Below are positions 12,475-25,600 of a DNA stretch of 64,000 nucleotides, one piece after another. The translations under genes and the position numbers were made by a program. Source of the stretch: Nephromyces sp. MM_2019 (taxonomy: Eukaryota; Apicomplexa; Aconoidasida; Nephromycida); contig JADHZB010001721.1 in NCBI GenBank assembly GCA_015657535.1, positions 1,548 to 65,547 on the forward strand, read 5' to 3'. Within the stretch, counting starts at the first letter, position 1; each line of letters begins with the position of its first letter. The notes beneath the pieces are model-generated. The model was not told where the DNA came from, did no database searches, and saw nothing but the letters and a program-made list of their open reading frames with translations.

Positions 12475-15400
12475 TTAAAAAAAACAGCGAAGCAATGAAA
12501 CCCTTCGCTCTACCTTTCTCGCCTCGTCGGTCTGATTAGTTATGAGGTCCATACAAGCATCTTTTTCCTGCAAAAACATTGAAAAAAGTTTCTTTTTCAA
12601 CAAAATTCTAAGACAAACGCCTGCTTTATCAAGGAGATAAAGCGTCAAAAATAGCTGCTATCAAAAGAAAAAAATTCAACTTGCAACTATAAACAACTAA
12701 GACGATATTCATTTCATTAGTCTCAGAATAAGATGTGCTTTTTCGCGCGCGCTTGTGTGAGTTTCACCAGGCAAAGACTCATTGCTTAAAACAATAAAAA
12801 CAAGGATATTTATGATTTTTTCAGATATAGTGCCCTGGAGGGAAAGCAATGATTTGTCGAATAGTTTATCCCCAGTAGGTATTACAAACAATTTTTTTGT
12901 TATTTTACCTTTTTTTGCACCAATGGTGTAATAATTCATCTTATTGAAGAGTAGATTACCACTATGAAGACGGGAACAGGAAAGTACTACCGAGAAAAAG
13001 AATACACCAAAGTTTATCCACTCGTTAAACCTCTTCAATCGCACTAATATTTCGCGAGCGTAACCACTCCACAAGCAATTTCACAATCATCCACTTACTG
13101 TAACTTCTTCAGGGACCTTCTCAAACAGTGGATGGGAGCTACAACAAGAGAGTATCCACAAGTGCAAGTCCTTCACATCAGTAACTGAATTCAGCAGAAC
13201 ACTGTTTTTTTATAAAAAAATTGAAAAGAAAGAAACTACGCGAAAAATAGAGATCAGGAGACTTAAAATAATCATTTATTCTCTTTTTAAGAGATTTCGA
13301 TATGATATAAATTCATCAAAACACATACGGTAAATTTGTTAATTTTACATATAATCTCAGAATCTGCTTTCTGAAATGTTTACGGCAATAAAAGTTCATT
13401 TTCATGTTATAAAGAATCTAGAGCAGTTTCTTTAAAGGGGGTAATTTACGGCGTGATGATTTTTGTATTAAAATTGAGTTTTCCATCTTTAGAAAAATTG
13501 CTAAATACATAAAATTTTAAAGCTTCATTGCATGAAAAACCCATTCAGGAGATTTCCATTCAAATTCTACTAAAATAGTATCTATGAAAGCATATAAAAA
13601 TTCAAGCATGAAAAAGAAGAGAAATATATGAAAAACAAAAAAGTAAAAATTGATATTGGGAGATTAAAGAAACACACACCATGGATAGCTGAAGAATTAA
13701 TAAAAACCCCGGTGTATATACCCTAAGTAGTGAGAGCTCCAGAGAAAATCCCTCTTTCAAAACAAGGGAGAGAAGCATTGTGACTATTCTATAAATAGCA
13801 GCATGTCAAGGGGGACGAAGCAAAGACGCACAAAAATGTGCGCAGAAGTGCTAACACATACGCCCACAGGCGCAGAAGTGCTAACACACACATGCACAGA
13901 AGCGCTACACACAAGCATTGTAATCTTAAGTCAAAAATGGCGCTATCCAAGTTGAGAAAACTGTTTCTACTTCTTCAATTTAAAAAAAAATCTATTCCAA
14001 GATTGGCCTAGAAAACACCACCCTGCTGTCTCAACTGTAAAAATTTAACTCTGCAGCCTAAACTAGCAATTCCATAGAACTTCAAGCCACAAGCACGCAC
14101 ACAACCTCCTTCACACACACAAGCACACATAATCAAATTTTCACACACCACAAAGTTCAGCATGCCTAAACACATATCCCATGACTATATTAATAACGAC
14201 TTACCAGTGTATAATAGACCTCCTGGAGCAAGCACATAGGCATAGAGAGATAACATCGATATGCTGCAAAAACGATTGAGAATCAGCATAGATACCAGTA
14301 TCTGATCGCCAAGGTGAGTTTACTTCAATAAGAAGTATTTATCTATAGCACGTACCTTAAAAGCAACAAATTAAAATGGAAAAATTTCGCACACACACAC
14401 AACATTTCTTCAGCAGTCAGCAATGAGATATTAAAGCTTATGATGAAATCACCAACGGTCACAGCAGTTAAACACAAACTACGAATCCTGTAATACCCAG
14501 ATAACATGAAGAACCATTGCAATTGATAAAAAATGCACAGCAAATCTTTACTTTACCTTATAATCCTTCGTTTCCAGGTGGATTTCTTAAAATGTGGATC
14601 AGGGTAGCAGATAAACACACGTTTAAGCTAAAAAGAGATGCGAAAGTTGAAAAACCAAGAAAATCGCACACAGAAACGAATATCTTTGAAATTATTTTCG
14701 CACACAATCAGCCAGCAATACCAGAGGTTGAACGAGTGGAATATATATACATATATCGATGGTGAGGCATCAACAGCAAAGAAAGAGACAAATGGGGGAA
14801 AAAAGTAAACTTATTGGACGTGTGTAGACATCAAAAAATTACTCCAATCATCAGTGTATTACCATCATCTTCCCTAACACACAGTCTAGACTATCAATAG
14901 CAAAAAATTTCATACTCTGTAAAAGAGAAAAACCCTTCAAGCATGCAAACTTTCGTTATTCTATGCTTAGTGATTAAGTTTTTGAGTAACGTTAGCAACT
15001 TTGAATATTTCAGAGCAAAGTTTTCACACACACATAGTCATAAAATCTGTTAATTTATTGCACGCACCTGAAGAAACTCTATTCACTGCCGACTGCTAAG
15101 CTATCATATTTTTGCAAAAAAAGCCTGCATTATACACTATCCAGCAATAATACTAAACAAGTTTTGATCATCATCATTTCACCAGCAGAATGCAGTAAAA
15201 TGATGAAAAAAAAATCGCATTTTCATCATATTAAGACGTTTAAAATTCACCTGTGACTTCCTGAAATAGTTAACCAAGAATTTCATGGCATTTGTCCGAA
15301 CAACCGATACGTTGGAACACTGCAAAATAGTAGTGCAAAAGCATGAAGGTGAATACCGAAGAACAAGTAGATAAAATAGGGGCATCAAATAGCAATTATT

Positions 15401-17946
15401 CCTACTGAAAAGGACATGTAAACCTGGAATTTTGAAGAATGAAGCCTTTTTGTAGCAGAAACACGAAAAAACGCAGGATTAATTCAACAAATTTCCACAA
15501 ATTTTAGAGTTGAAGCAAGCGAATGAGCTGCTTTTTCATCAACGGATAACTCGCGAGAGAAACTCACCTCAAACTTATCATTGTTCTCTTTAAATGGCAC
15601 CTTTTCACTTCGCAGGCTGCGAAGCTTCTCGCTCACAAATTCTGCCACCTTCCAGGAGAAAAGCAGCGCAATAAACAGCTTTTATGTAAATATATATAAT
15701 GAATGAGGAATACGAACAGAGGAAGCTGTGAAATACACTTTAGACCCAACAATATAGACTATACCTAAAAGTACGTACACCTACTTGCTCTTTTAAAAAA
15801 CCAACAGGCCCTAGAATCTCATCATAAAATCCATAAAAACCCTCTCAATCTTTGAAATAGCGAAAGAGGCTGTTCTTCTAGCAGCAACAAAACGCTTTAA
15901 GAAGCTTCTTCAAAGCATTCACATACCAAAAGCGCTAAGAAACTTCTTCAGAGAACTCTTACACACCTTTTCTCTTATCTCCATGCCCAAGATTAAAGAA
16001 TCAGGAAACATTGGGGAAAGCAGAACTGCACACACACAATAAGAAGTAAAAAAATCCAACGATACACACAAAAAGTAGCTTCTCTCATAAAGATTCAATA
16101 TACAAAAGCAAACCACCATCACGGATAGATCATCTGCGATCAAGAAAGAAGCTCCAGGGAAATATAACGAGAATAACACACAATTTACGCATGAAGCTCA
16201 TCCATAGAACTGAGTTGACCAGCTGTTTCAGTCAAGAATTTACCGCAACACATGAAATTTCACCATTACGCTTGATGCAAAGCAAAAGCATCAACTCCAA
16301 AAGATACATTAATGTATTGAACTAAATACTCCGATTTCTATTCCTAGGAATATAATAGCAAGTTGAATAGCATGCATTTCATAAGACTCACTCATCAGGC
16401 CTCCATAGCCACATCCAACATCCAGTATTTCCACTTGGGGGCCGGAAGTGCCATTAACATAATCTCCTTAGTAACAAAAAAAGACGAAAATTCACACACA
16501 CACACACACACAAATTTGAATACCCTTCACACGCAAATGCAATGGATAAAAAATCTTCAGACTATAAGCATATTCGTAAAAAAAAAGACAAATAAGGAGG
16601 CTCGTGATCTCAGAAAAAAAACAAGAGAATTTATTCCATGAAAGGTGAAAAATTCCGTTTTTTACTAGATTTTTGCAGTGATTGGTCCTGTGTGTATAAG
16701 CTCAACATCAAATATACACACAAACAGAAAGGGAGGATGAATGCATTGCACAGCGCAAACGATCAAAGGGGAAGGAAAGGGGGGATAAATTAAACTAAAA
16801 TTCGAATTCAAATGAAAAAAACCATCTAGAAAGACGAAGAAGTAGATAAAAGCTAATAAAAAAGTTCTAAAAAGATGAAAAAGTAGGAAGATTGAGGCAT
16901 ACCTCTTGCTTCTTCATAGTTAATTGGATTCCTTAAAGCTGAAAAACAAAAAATAATTCATCTGTTTAGCTAGTTTACTAAGATAAAATAAAAAAGCAAA
17001 AAGCCACCTTCTGAAGTCAGGTTACAAGCTCAACCCCTAAATCTAATTCTAGTAGCAACATAACTAAACGAGCAGCTTAAGGCCAGATACACACGTGAAG
17101 CTAGGCATATCTGCATTATGAGAAAAACGGCATACAGAAGATGTAAAAAACTGGGAGAACTTTCATGTATCAGTGAAATATTAAAGCAAATTTTAATGAC
17201 TAAAAGAAGTTGTAACACAGCATCAGCTGAAGGGAACAACTCAGCAAACTCCGAATAATTGCAAAACAGGAGGTGTTTTTTGGGTTTTCTGGCGAGTCAA
17301 AACACCCATATATAGAGGAAGCAGGAATCCACAAAGCCTTGCTTACCAAAAAAAAGGTAGCCTGGGATGCCCATAAATTCATATAGAGAAATCAAGCAAA
17401 ACTCGGCAACTTTACCGCATGATATCGTCAAGTTTATTCGCTTGTTAAAGATAAGTAATTTGCAGGGGTGGGGATGAGTTAATCTTAAAAATTAAAGGCA
17501 TGCTGAGACGTTTAGTCCTGTGTGTGTGTATATACCATAAATTTTACGGAAAATCTTTGCCAATTTAATGAGTAGCACTTAGAGTCTTCGGAACTTTAGG
17601 GAGTACTAGATGTGATTTATACTGTGAGTGTGTCTCTTATACGTATAATTTTTACTGTGTGCCTCTCACCTAATGCGTTTGATTTCTACTCAGAGTGCCT
17701 CTCACTTAACGCATTCTATTCCTACTGTGAGTGTCTCTCACTTGACGCATTATATTCCTACTCAGTATGTCTCTTATTCATTTCACAGCGCAAAACCAAG
17801 AGACTACTCAAAAGCAAGCACTTACTATTGCTCGTTAGATTGCCTTGGTCTTTGCATCCGAAATACGACGGAAAATGGAGAGACCAGTCCACATGGTCAG
17901 GCGTGAGAGGAAAGGGAATGCTAGTGTCATTAAGAGGATTGCAATG
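12475..17946 (-). CDS. TRM8: tRNA (guanine46-N7)-methyltransferase, METTL1/TRM8 family (5' end unresolved)
   Basis: Methylates N7 of G46 in tRNA variable loops using S-adenosylmethionine, usually with a WD-repeat partner (TRM82/WDR4). Ten exons join in phase: 17946-17826, 16938-16903, 16466-16392, 16025-15967, 15648-15568, 15319-15251, 14627-14557, 14273-14215, 13184-13099, 12567-12475. Visible family blocks are HCNPLND and TPDHVDWSLHFPSYF; the SAM loop DVGCGYGG; LSPMFPDSLILGMEIR; VVRTNAMKFLVNYF; the catalytic-loop equivalent YPDPHFKK; YAYVLAPGG; VTDVKDLHLW; HPLFE; and TDEARKVERR near the end. Stop is TAA. The residues that bind SAM and the PDPHFK aspartate are all present. The C-terminus is short and lacks the usual FRRI-type ending, and the family TEEG motif reads TDEA. 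The first exon(s) upstream of 17946 were not located; MVTRKY at about 18037 is one candidate start. Intron sequence is T-rich on the sense strand. Confidence 0.93.
16493..16511. repeat. (CA)n microsatellite in TRM8 intron
   Basis: Uninterrupted CA dinucleotide run of about 19 bp inside the intron between the 16938-16903 and 16466-16392 exons. Similar short runs: GT at about 28731-28748, AT at 56783-56818, TA at about 62564-62582. Confidence 0.8.
17620..17781. repeat. 33-36-bp tandem repeat, ~4.5 copies, in TRM8 intron
   Basis: Units begin at 17620, 17653, 17687, 17723 and 17759, each starting TACT(GT/CA)GAGTG and containing CTCTCACTTAACGCATT variants. Copies 3 and 4 are the best matched, 36 bp each. 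The unit length is a multiple of three, so the plus strand stays open for about 160 codons, which creates a spurious long frame. The array sits in the intron upstream of the 16938-16903 exon of TRM8. Confidence 0.75.
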
Positions 17947-20900
17947 CTGTAAATACAAGGAATCTAACGTTAGCTATAAGTTGGTTAGCACTAATAATCG
18001 CTGTGATGAAAAAATCACAATATACTTCCTAGTAACCATGATCCAAGACTTATATATAGCCTTGGGGAGAAAAAAGCCGAGGATACTACAGGTTTCATAA
18101 GATGTTAATATCCTATGGTATAGAAAAGATGAATTTATATGTCTTATATAATTAAAAAAACTCTCTTGAAAAAAAGTTCAAGAGAAAACAGCCTTATCGA
18201 CCATTAAATCCTTAAGCGCTAGATTTTCTAAAAACTAATGAGATTGGTACCTAGGCAATATCTGCTTTTGAAGGTATGAAACCTCCTCTAGAATGATTAT
18301 TTATTAGTAAAATAGATGATGCATAAGCTTTAATTGAGAATTTTATCAATTCATAGACTATTAATGTTGAGCACAAATAGTCTTAGCCTGCAAAATTTTC
18401 ATCCAAACAGGTAACTTGCATGCAGTATTGAGAAGTTTCAGGGTAATACCATGAGCCATCAGTAGCAGAAAATGAAGCGCATTCGCTGCAAGTAACAAAA
18501 AAGTACACATCTTTCTTCGTTCTGCATAATAGATGAGCAAATGCGAGCAGCACAAGGGTCAAAAAAGGACGCATTGCCATCTGTGCAGGCTAGAACGAAA
18601 GTGACATGGGACAAGCAGGCGCAAAAGGGATTTTCTGACAAACCAAGTCAAACTATAAAAAAGCTGGTATCAAGCGGAGCTGCAAAAGATGCATCGCTTC
18701 ATCTTTCTGCTTTTCTGGATTTTTACGATGCAAAAAAAAAAGGGTGAATCATAACCGAAAAAAAACTCAGTTTCTTTTCTTGGATATCATTTCGAACCTT
18801 CAAGCAAAGTATGAAGAAAATTTGATGCAATAAAGCGGAGTTACGTCATCAGCTACATCTTCACGCAAACTAAAAAAAGCTTTTCAATTAGGAAGATACT
18901 GCGCATAAAATGAGTTCATGCCCTTTAAAAGCTACGAAAAAACAGGATTACCGCTCTTTGCCGAAAGATGGCCTTCCGGGGCCTCTTCCAAACCTTTTTG
19001 AGGAGATTCTCACTGGTACCAGACATTATTATAATCGATAAGCAACCAGAAAACAAGGTCCACGATAAGGCAATGCAGCTTTGTTCCAAGCCTTGTTACC
19101 ACCCAAATCGAACGGTAATACGAGACTTGGAGTTAGCGCAAACGTGTAACATGCTTCTGATTGCCTGAGCTGTCCAAAAAAAGCGCTAGGCAAAACAAAA
19201 TGGGTGAAAAGAATATATGAAAGTTTTTATACCAGCACCCAAAATACAATCCTAGAGTCCTTTTTGAAGACAGACAAGAGAAGGCTGATTCACGGTATCC
19301 AGCGTGACGAAATGAGCGAGTCCTGCTACTCCCTTGCGTTTATCTGTAATGCTTACGATGTTCCTGGCTCTCGGCGCACAGCATCTGTTTCAACGCTTGT
19401 TCCAGCCATTCGTGCTAGGCTATAGCTCATCAGCAACGGAAATCATTGCTAGTCATAGAAGACCCAAATTTCTGGGTTGAACATCACCTGTATAACGACC
19501 TAGTGCATATATTTGTTTCAGATTGTACGCAGTATTTCATGGTTGCTCTGCTATTCCCCCCATGACTGGCAAAATGAGATGAAATATAACAGATTTGCTT
19601 AAACCTAAGGAAGCTAGCAATCCTGCGTTAACTTGGGTATCTATTGCCTCTTAAAAGTTACCGGGAGGAACCTTTATAGCGAAGAAAATCAGTGTCATCA
19701 ATTAAGTTTTCTAGGCATGATTGTAGTCATTAAAATTTTTTATTTAATTCTTTTTCAATGAGAAGTATAAAAAGTGTAACGCTTATCACAGGTTTCAATA
19801 TATGCTCCAACATGGGCTTTCAGCAGATATTTTTTTTAGCTGCTGTTTTACGCAATTTGCGCAAAACCATTCTTTTAGTACCCCGTGGGTACTACACAGT
19901 AAGTTTTAATCTATTCATGATAGAATGAGTGAATTCTGTTAACAAAGGGAGCCACTATCTATAGATAGCACAAATTTGAGCAGGTCTAGGCGTATGGGAC
20001 TGGATTTTTTTATGCAAACTGCTAGTAGCTACTTGCTATCAAACACTGTGTTTGGGAGGACCACCATGAGGTCAGGACTATTTTGCTATTACACAGAATT
20101 CAGATTTTTTTTAAAAACGCTACATTCTATAATATTGCACCAAAAGATGGGGAATAGGAAATAATTATGCATTTAGAAATTGGTAACGCAGACAGTATGA
20201 AAAAGATACATAAGCACTGGTACTACTTCAAACCGCTAGATTTTGTTTAATTTCTAGTTAATCCAAACTATTTTGGTATTAGACATTAATTTGTGGTCAT
20301 GAACACTTTTTAATGGCTGAACCTCAATGTGATAATACAATGTGTCTAAAAAAGCTTTCATGGGTGATATATTTGTATTTTTTGTAGCGGGCCTTCAAAT
20401 GAACTTAAAACTATGTCCATGCAACTATCAGTAGATTCTGCGATATGGATTCTTTCGCTTAGGCTTGAAATTGTAGCTAACCTTGCAACCTTTTCGTGGT
20501 AAGTCACTGGCCACGCATAACTCTTTTCAATTTAATTCACATGTCGTTTTCTGCATGTTCTGCACACAGATATCGAACATGAAAAGATTCATCGGGTAAC
20601 CCTCATTTTCTTTCCTGTAGCGCACAGCATACACGTGGGTGCAGCTCGTCTTCAAAAAAATCGTGCGACCTTGAATAAAATCCCCGTTTTTACAATATAA
20701 AGCTGCTACTGTGACTCGCATAAAATATGAGCAATAATTCAATACTTATTGCCGTACGCGTTGATGCAACTCTATTATTTTGACTTTAATGCATATGTAA
20801 GTTTCCTCAAATAATATGAAAGAAGCTCATGAGTTTTTGTTTTTACTGTATCTAAAAGCGTAACTGTGCATATGCATGCACTTTCTCAAATATGCCGATG

Positions 20901-22655
20901 GGTCACTTACACATCACGATAGCGAGATTTCGGCCAATGAATATCACCAGCTAGCCATGTTTAGACCTTATTCGTGTATGGAGGACCGTTGCAGCTGCAG
21001 CATCCAAGCTAAGCAATACAATATTCATAAACAATTCGAACAGCCTTTCAAAATCAGTTGGCTCATCGTATGAACAGATGAAAAACAGTGTTACCTAGTG
21101 TCTGTAGCTATGCTAGTTCATCCGCTTGCCGAACGTACCTAGTTCAGTAAGAAATATTAATACTACGGAAAATATCCACTCTCTCCTATCCCTCATTCTA
21201 GATGGCGTAAGAATTGCACACGCAGCGACCTATTAAAGTATTACAATTGTATGATTATACATCGGAGGCGTACCAGGCTTGCATCGATTTAATTTGGGGC
21301 ATGGGATGCGTAAAAACTTCAGGAACACCTTGCATGGTGCGGAGCACCTCATGTTAACTGGCGCTATGCCTATTTATAAAGTCTATCCCTTCAGTTCCAG
21401 TGAAATTCTGACATTGGTTGCTGAGCTGTCAATGAGGAAGAATTTCATGAGAAACATATTTTCTAAAGAATAGTGCGTAGGCCTCATTAAAATGCTGCAA
21501 TTAAGCGGCGACTCTGTCGAGAAGACGAGAGATAGCTTGGTACCTCGCGATAATACGATGAAGAAGATACTGGCTTAGGTGTAGAAAAAAGAAGCCAGAG
21601 AAGTTGGAGGAACTTCCTTCCAGGAGGAAGAGAGGGCAGGAACAAATGAATGGGAGTACAAAACATATATTGGGGGGCAGACAATCGAAGATAGTATTAT
21701 CGCTTTTCTTGCACCTAAGTAAGCGTTTCTAAATTTTTTGCCGTGGAAAAACTATTCAATACGCTTATTTTTTCACACAGAAATCTATTCTTTCATTCGA
21801 TTATGCTTTATAGCCGTACGCGGTTTATCGAAGCCATTATTCCTGTTTGTGCTCCACCCTCTATGCAATAAATTTCATTCCTAGAGGCTTGGCAGAGATT
21901 TGCAACCGATATTGAGTACTGCCATAGCCAGTACCACTGCTTTCCTTTGCTGGGAGATTAGCTGTACTAGCGAGCGTACGATAAGGTGATGTTGAATGGA
22001 CTATGAATTCTTTATTCACCCAGAAAGGAGCTGTGTCTGATATGAAAACTGGAAACTTCAATTGAATGCTATCTCATCGGGAACTTGCATTCTCAATATT
22101 ACTGCGAATACTCATTTAAACAACTAGTACTACAGTTATTTCACTAGTGTGCAAAGATAAAGGGCATATCTGATAGTGATGCGGAACAAGCAGTTTAGCA
22201 GCATTTCTGACGGTATGTAGTTGTTCCAATAATAGCTGTCCCGGTAGTAAAAACAACATCTGGTGAACCTGTCTTTCTTCCTAAGCATCAGAGTTGTATA
22301 TTTATGTTATGATATACTTGAAACTTGATGTCATACGCAACGCATACCTGCCGAGTTTAGCTAAGATACCGTAATTATTCTGAAAAATGAAATTGAAACA
22401 GAACAATGCAGTATGGGCTAAATTAAGAAAGGGGTTATCACGATCTCAGAAAAAGTAGCATCATCGCATTGCTCACTCCTAGAACATATCCTATAATTTT
22501 AAGGTGAAAAGAGTTGTTAGCTCACTGGATGCTACATGCGTGTAGGCTTCCGCACGCTTCTAGAATATTCTACCAAAGGACAATATTCTGCTTAAAAGCT
22601 GACGCATTATCCGCAGAAAACAGTGAGGAGGAATCTCATAGTTATTCTTTTTTAG
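17947..22655. other. 4.7 kb unresolved region
   Basis: Should contain the missing 5' exon(s) of TRM8 (minus) and the 5' exons or promoter of the large C2 gene (plus). Possible plus-strand coding pieces are at 18541-18747, about 18944-19010 (SLPKDGLPGPLPNLFEEIL) and about 21490-21660. None could be assigned to a family or spliced convincingly. Confidence 0.4.
18541..18747 (+). CDS. possible C-terminal exon, unknown protein
   Basis: A 68-codon frame with protein-like composition (SVQARTKVTWDKQAQKGF, then a KKLVSSGAAKDASLHL helix, ending DFYDAKKKG). An alternative donor GG|GTGAAT lies just before the stop. The first residues could belong to an exon starting at the CAG before 18550. Family unknown. 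It could also be a chance frame. Confidence 0.25.
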   Translation: MRAAQGSKKDALPSVQARTKVTWDKQAQKGFSDKPSQTIKKLVSSGAAKDASLHLSAFLDFYDAKKKG

Positions 22656-25600
22656 AGCAACTATGGATCAGCTAAAAAACGTATTAGCCCTTGGGCAAGG
22701 CTTAAAGGGTATGGAGGGAATATCGCTGCCTGCATCTGTGGTTCCCACGGCAGAAGCTTCTCAAGCTGACAATACCAAAGATGCTAACGAAGAAATTATC
22801 GTCACTCAGGCAGCCTCAGGTGCTGAGCCCCTGAGCCACAGTGAAGTCGAGAAGATGCTCTTTGATGAAATGCTAGGTTTGTTGATGCCAAACTTGAAAC
22901 TAGAGTAGAGATCAATTCGAACTCTATTGAGATTTCTTCTTACATGAGTGCTATAAGGAGTATTTGATATAAAAATTGAGCATCACCTTAGAGCTATACC
23001 ATTTTTTACTGCTTCCAGTGCCCTTTTTTTAGTTCATCAGTCTATTAGTCATGACAATGGGACAATGAAGTTCATTTAAGCAATCTACAGAAATACCCAA
23101 TATACCTAATAGCTTAAGATAAAATTCCCTGCAAGCTTTAATAGATAAAGATGGCGGCATATATACGGTAATTCTATCTCCAATGATAATTAAACTAATG
23201 CTATATACCTATGGATCAGGATGTTCTTATCACTACGTGATTACTTTTTCAATTTTACGAGTTCTAACATACTAGAAAGTAGGCTGTCAAATCCTTCACA
23301 TCACACTGATAGCAAAAATAAATCAATCCTCTGAACTCGCTTAAAAGTGGTAAAAGCCAAAAGAGTAGTTGAAAAAAAGGAAAAATGAGAGCTTGAATTA
23401 TTTTTGAGGCTCCAGCCTTGCATAACCGCTTTTTACTGATACCTCTAGAGTGACCATGGTTTTTGAGATAAACTATGGGCATGACTCGCTGCTATGTGGC
23501 CATCATTACTTCCCTCGGTTGGATGCTAAACAGATATGTCTGCACGAGGCATAAAAATGAAGCTTAATTAATGCTCAAAGCGAAGTTTCACATAAAGCCG
23601 GCGCTTTGTCGCTCCTCAGGTGCTCCTTTATACACTCTACCAGACTTTATGGAGATTCTTGAGCAAGGTAACGAAACCAGAGGAAAAAGTGTGAGTGAGC
23701 AAAACTATTGGTGCCATCCAAGGAGATGGAAGGTAGTATTATGGAATCTTAGGATACGCAATATGATGGATGACAATCTCACTGTGTTCGTGGAGTTTGA
23801 CTTTGGTGGCAATAGAGAAGAGGTGAAAGTTCAGGTACTGATTGATGGAGATAGATAGGCAAGCAAATGCTGGCATGCTGTAAACGCAAGAAGCTCCTCT
23901 GCATTTCATAATAATCCCGACTATCTTTAATTAGTAAAAAATTGTTATGATAATAATATTTTTTTGGTAATATGAAAGTCATTTTCATAAAGTTTTTTTG
24001 CAACGCCTGCTTTATCAGGGAGAGGATAAACTTTTAGCTTATTAAAACTTTTTAGTAATCCTAAGGAACCCTTTTGCATCATATTTTTGCTAAATTGTAA
24101 TGCTTATTGTATGCCTTGCTTTTTGCATTTTTTTATAGCAAATATAACTGGCAGATTACCGAAAAATGAGGTCAATTTGAAGCAACGCAAATCTTGATAC
24201 AAAAAGATGGTTGAATGTTTTAATGTTGATAAAATCCCCTCATGATTTTTTGCTGAATCCTTATAGCAAGGAAAGAAGACTAGGATATATTCTAAGGGGA
24301 CTAGTAAAAACTATCTCCGTTCCAGTGTTGTATCTGGAGTTACGAATTCCTGTGACACACATATGGGTTTCCGAGAATCCTTTGAATATCGAGGTTCATA
24401 TTTGAACCTAGAGAGTGAAAAGTTAAAAATCAAGGTCAAGTACCAGATAAAAGCAATTTTTTTCTAACATCTACAATTAGCTGAAACGAAATTTTCATCT
24501 GGAAAACTGGCTTGTCTATTGATAGCCGACTCTCATATTGAATTGTTACGAACTAATAGATTATTAAAGTAGCTTTTTTGGAAATTTATCACGTACAAAT
24601 CAGCTACGAATTTTCCGAGTTTTTATTCGAGTATTTAGTAAAAGTTCAAGCGCGTTAGGGCGGGTTTACTATTTTTTTTTCAAAAAAAGGCTTTATTCGT
24701 GAACTTTTCCCCTATAATAGCAAGGGAAATTTTTGTTCATTTTGTTGATATAAGAGTTAATTCCAATGATAGAATAAAATCAAAGGACTATTTAAAGTGA
24801 GAATAAAAGCATCAGCGAAGAGAAGGCGAATATGAAGATAGAAGTATAGTCATTGGCAGAGCTAATTGAAATAGATGACCAGCGATGCGTTAATAATGGC
24901 ATTACTATCTCAATAAAAAAATTTTCAGTTCCTTAATGTACTAAATTGTAACAAACTCAAAACAATTTCTTTTTACAAGCAATACCAGAGGCAGTTACCA
25001 TTTGGGTCATTTAGGTTTGGGAATATCGAACCCTGACGTTAAATCACCTGGAAGCTATCTTTGAAGAACCTTTGCTAAATTTCGGCATGGGGGAAATTCA
25101 TGTTGAAAAGGATCTCTACAAGTTTGTGAAAGGTTATTGCTAGTATAAGAATTCCCCTTTTTATTACCTCCCGAAACGCTCCAAGTTAAGCTAACTTGTG
25201 GCTTGCATTTTGAAAAATTTCCCATGAAATTTAGTTGATCTACACCGCTTTTTTAAGACGCTGTGTTACTTGTATCACAACCCTATAGCAGTGCAATATA
25301 TGCCTGCTGTGGCAAGTATCATTTACTATTTGAGCTACTGAAATATCGTAGCACGTAAAAGCTATAATATCTAGGGAGTTAAAAAAAAGGATTCTTTAGC
25401 TTATAAAGATTTTTCTTAGTATCGACAACTATGTCTTAAATGGAGTATAGAGTAAATTTTGTGCCAACTCGTACGCTGATGGTCACTGAAACAGAGAGCA
25501 GTCGTTTATTATGCGTGGTCGAATTTAAGAAAGCATTCTACTTGATGCTACTCCAATTTTTAACTCATTTGCGCGTAGATTCGAACGATAAAAGTAGAAT

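Noticed and set aside
12709..13074. 121-codon minus-strand frame
   Set aside because: It lies wholly inside the TRM8 intron between exons 13184-13099 and 12567-12475, which join in phase and match the family on both sides.
17612..18100. 162-codon plus-strand frame
   Set aside because: Half is the tandem repeat; the rest is antisense to the conserved TRM8 exon (HCNPLND...VDWSLHFPSYF).
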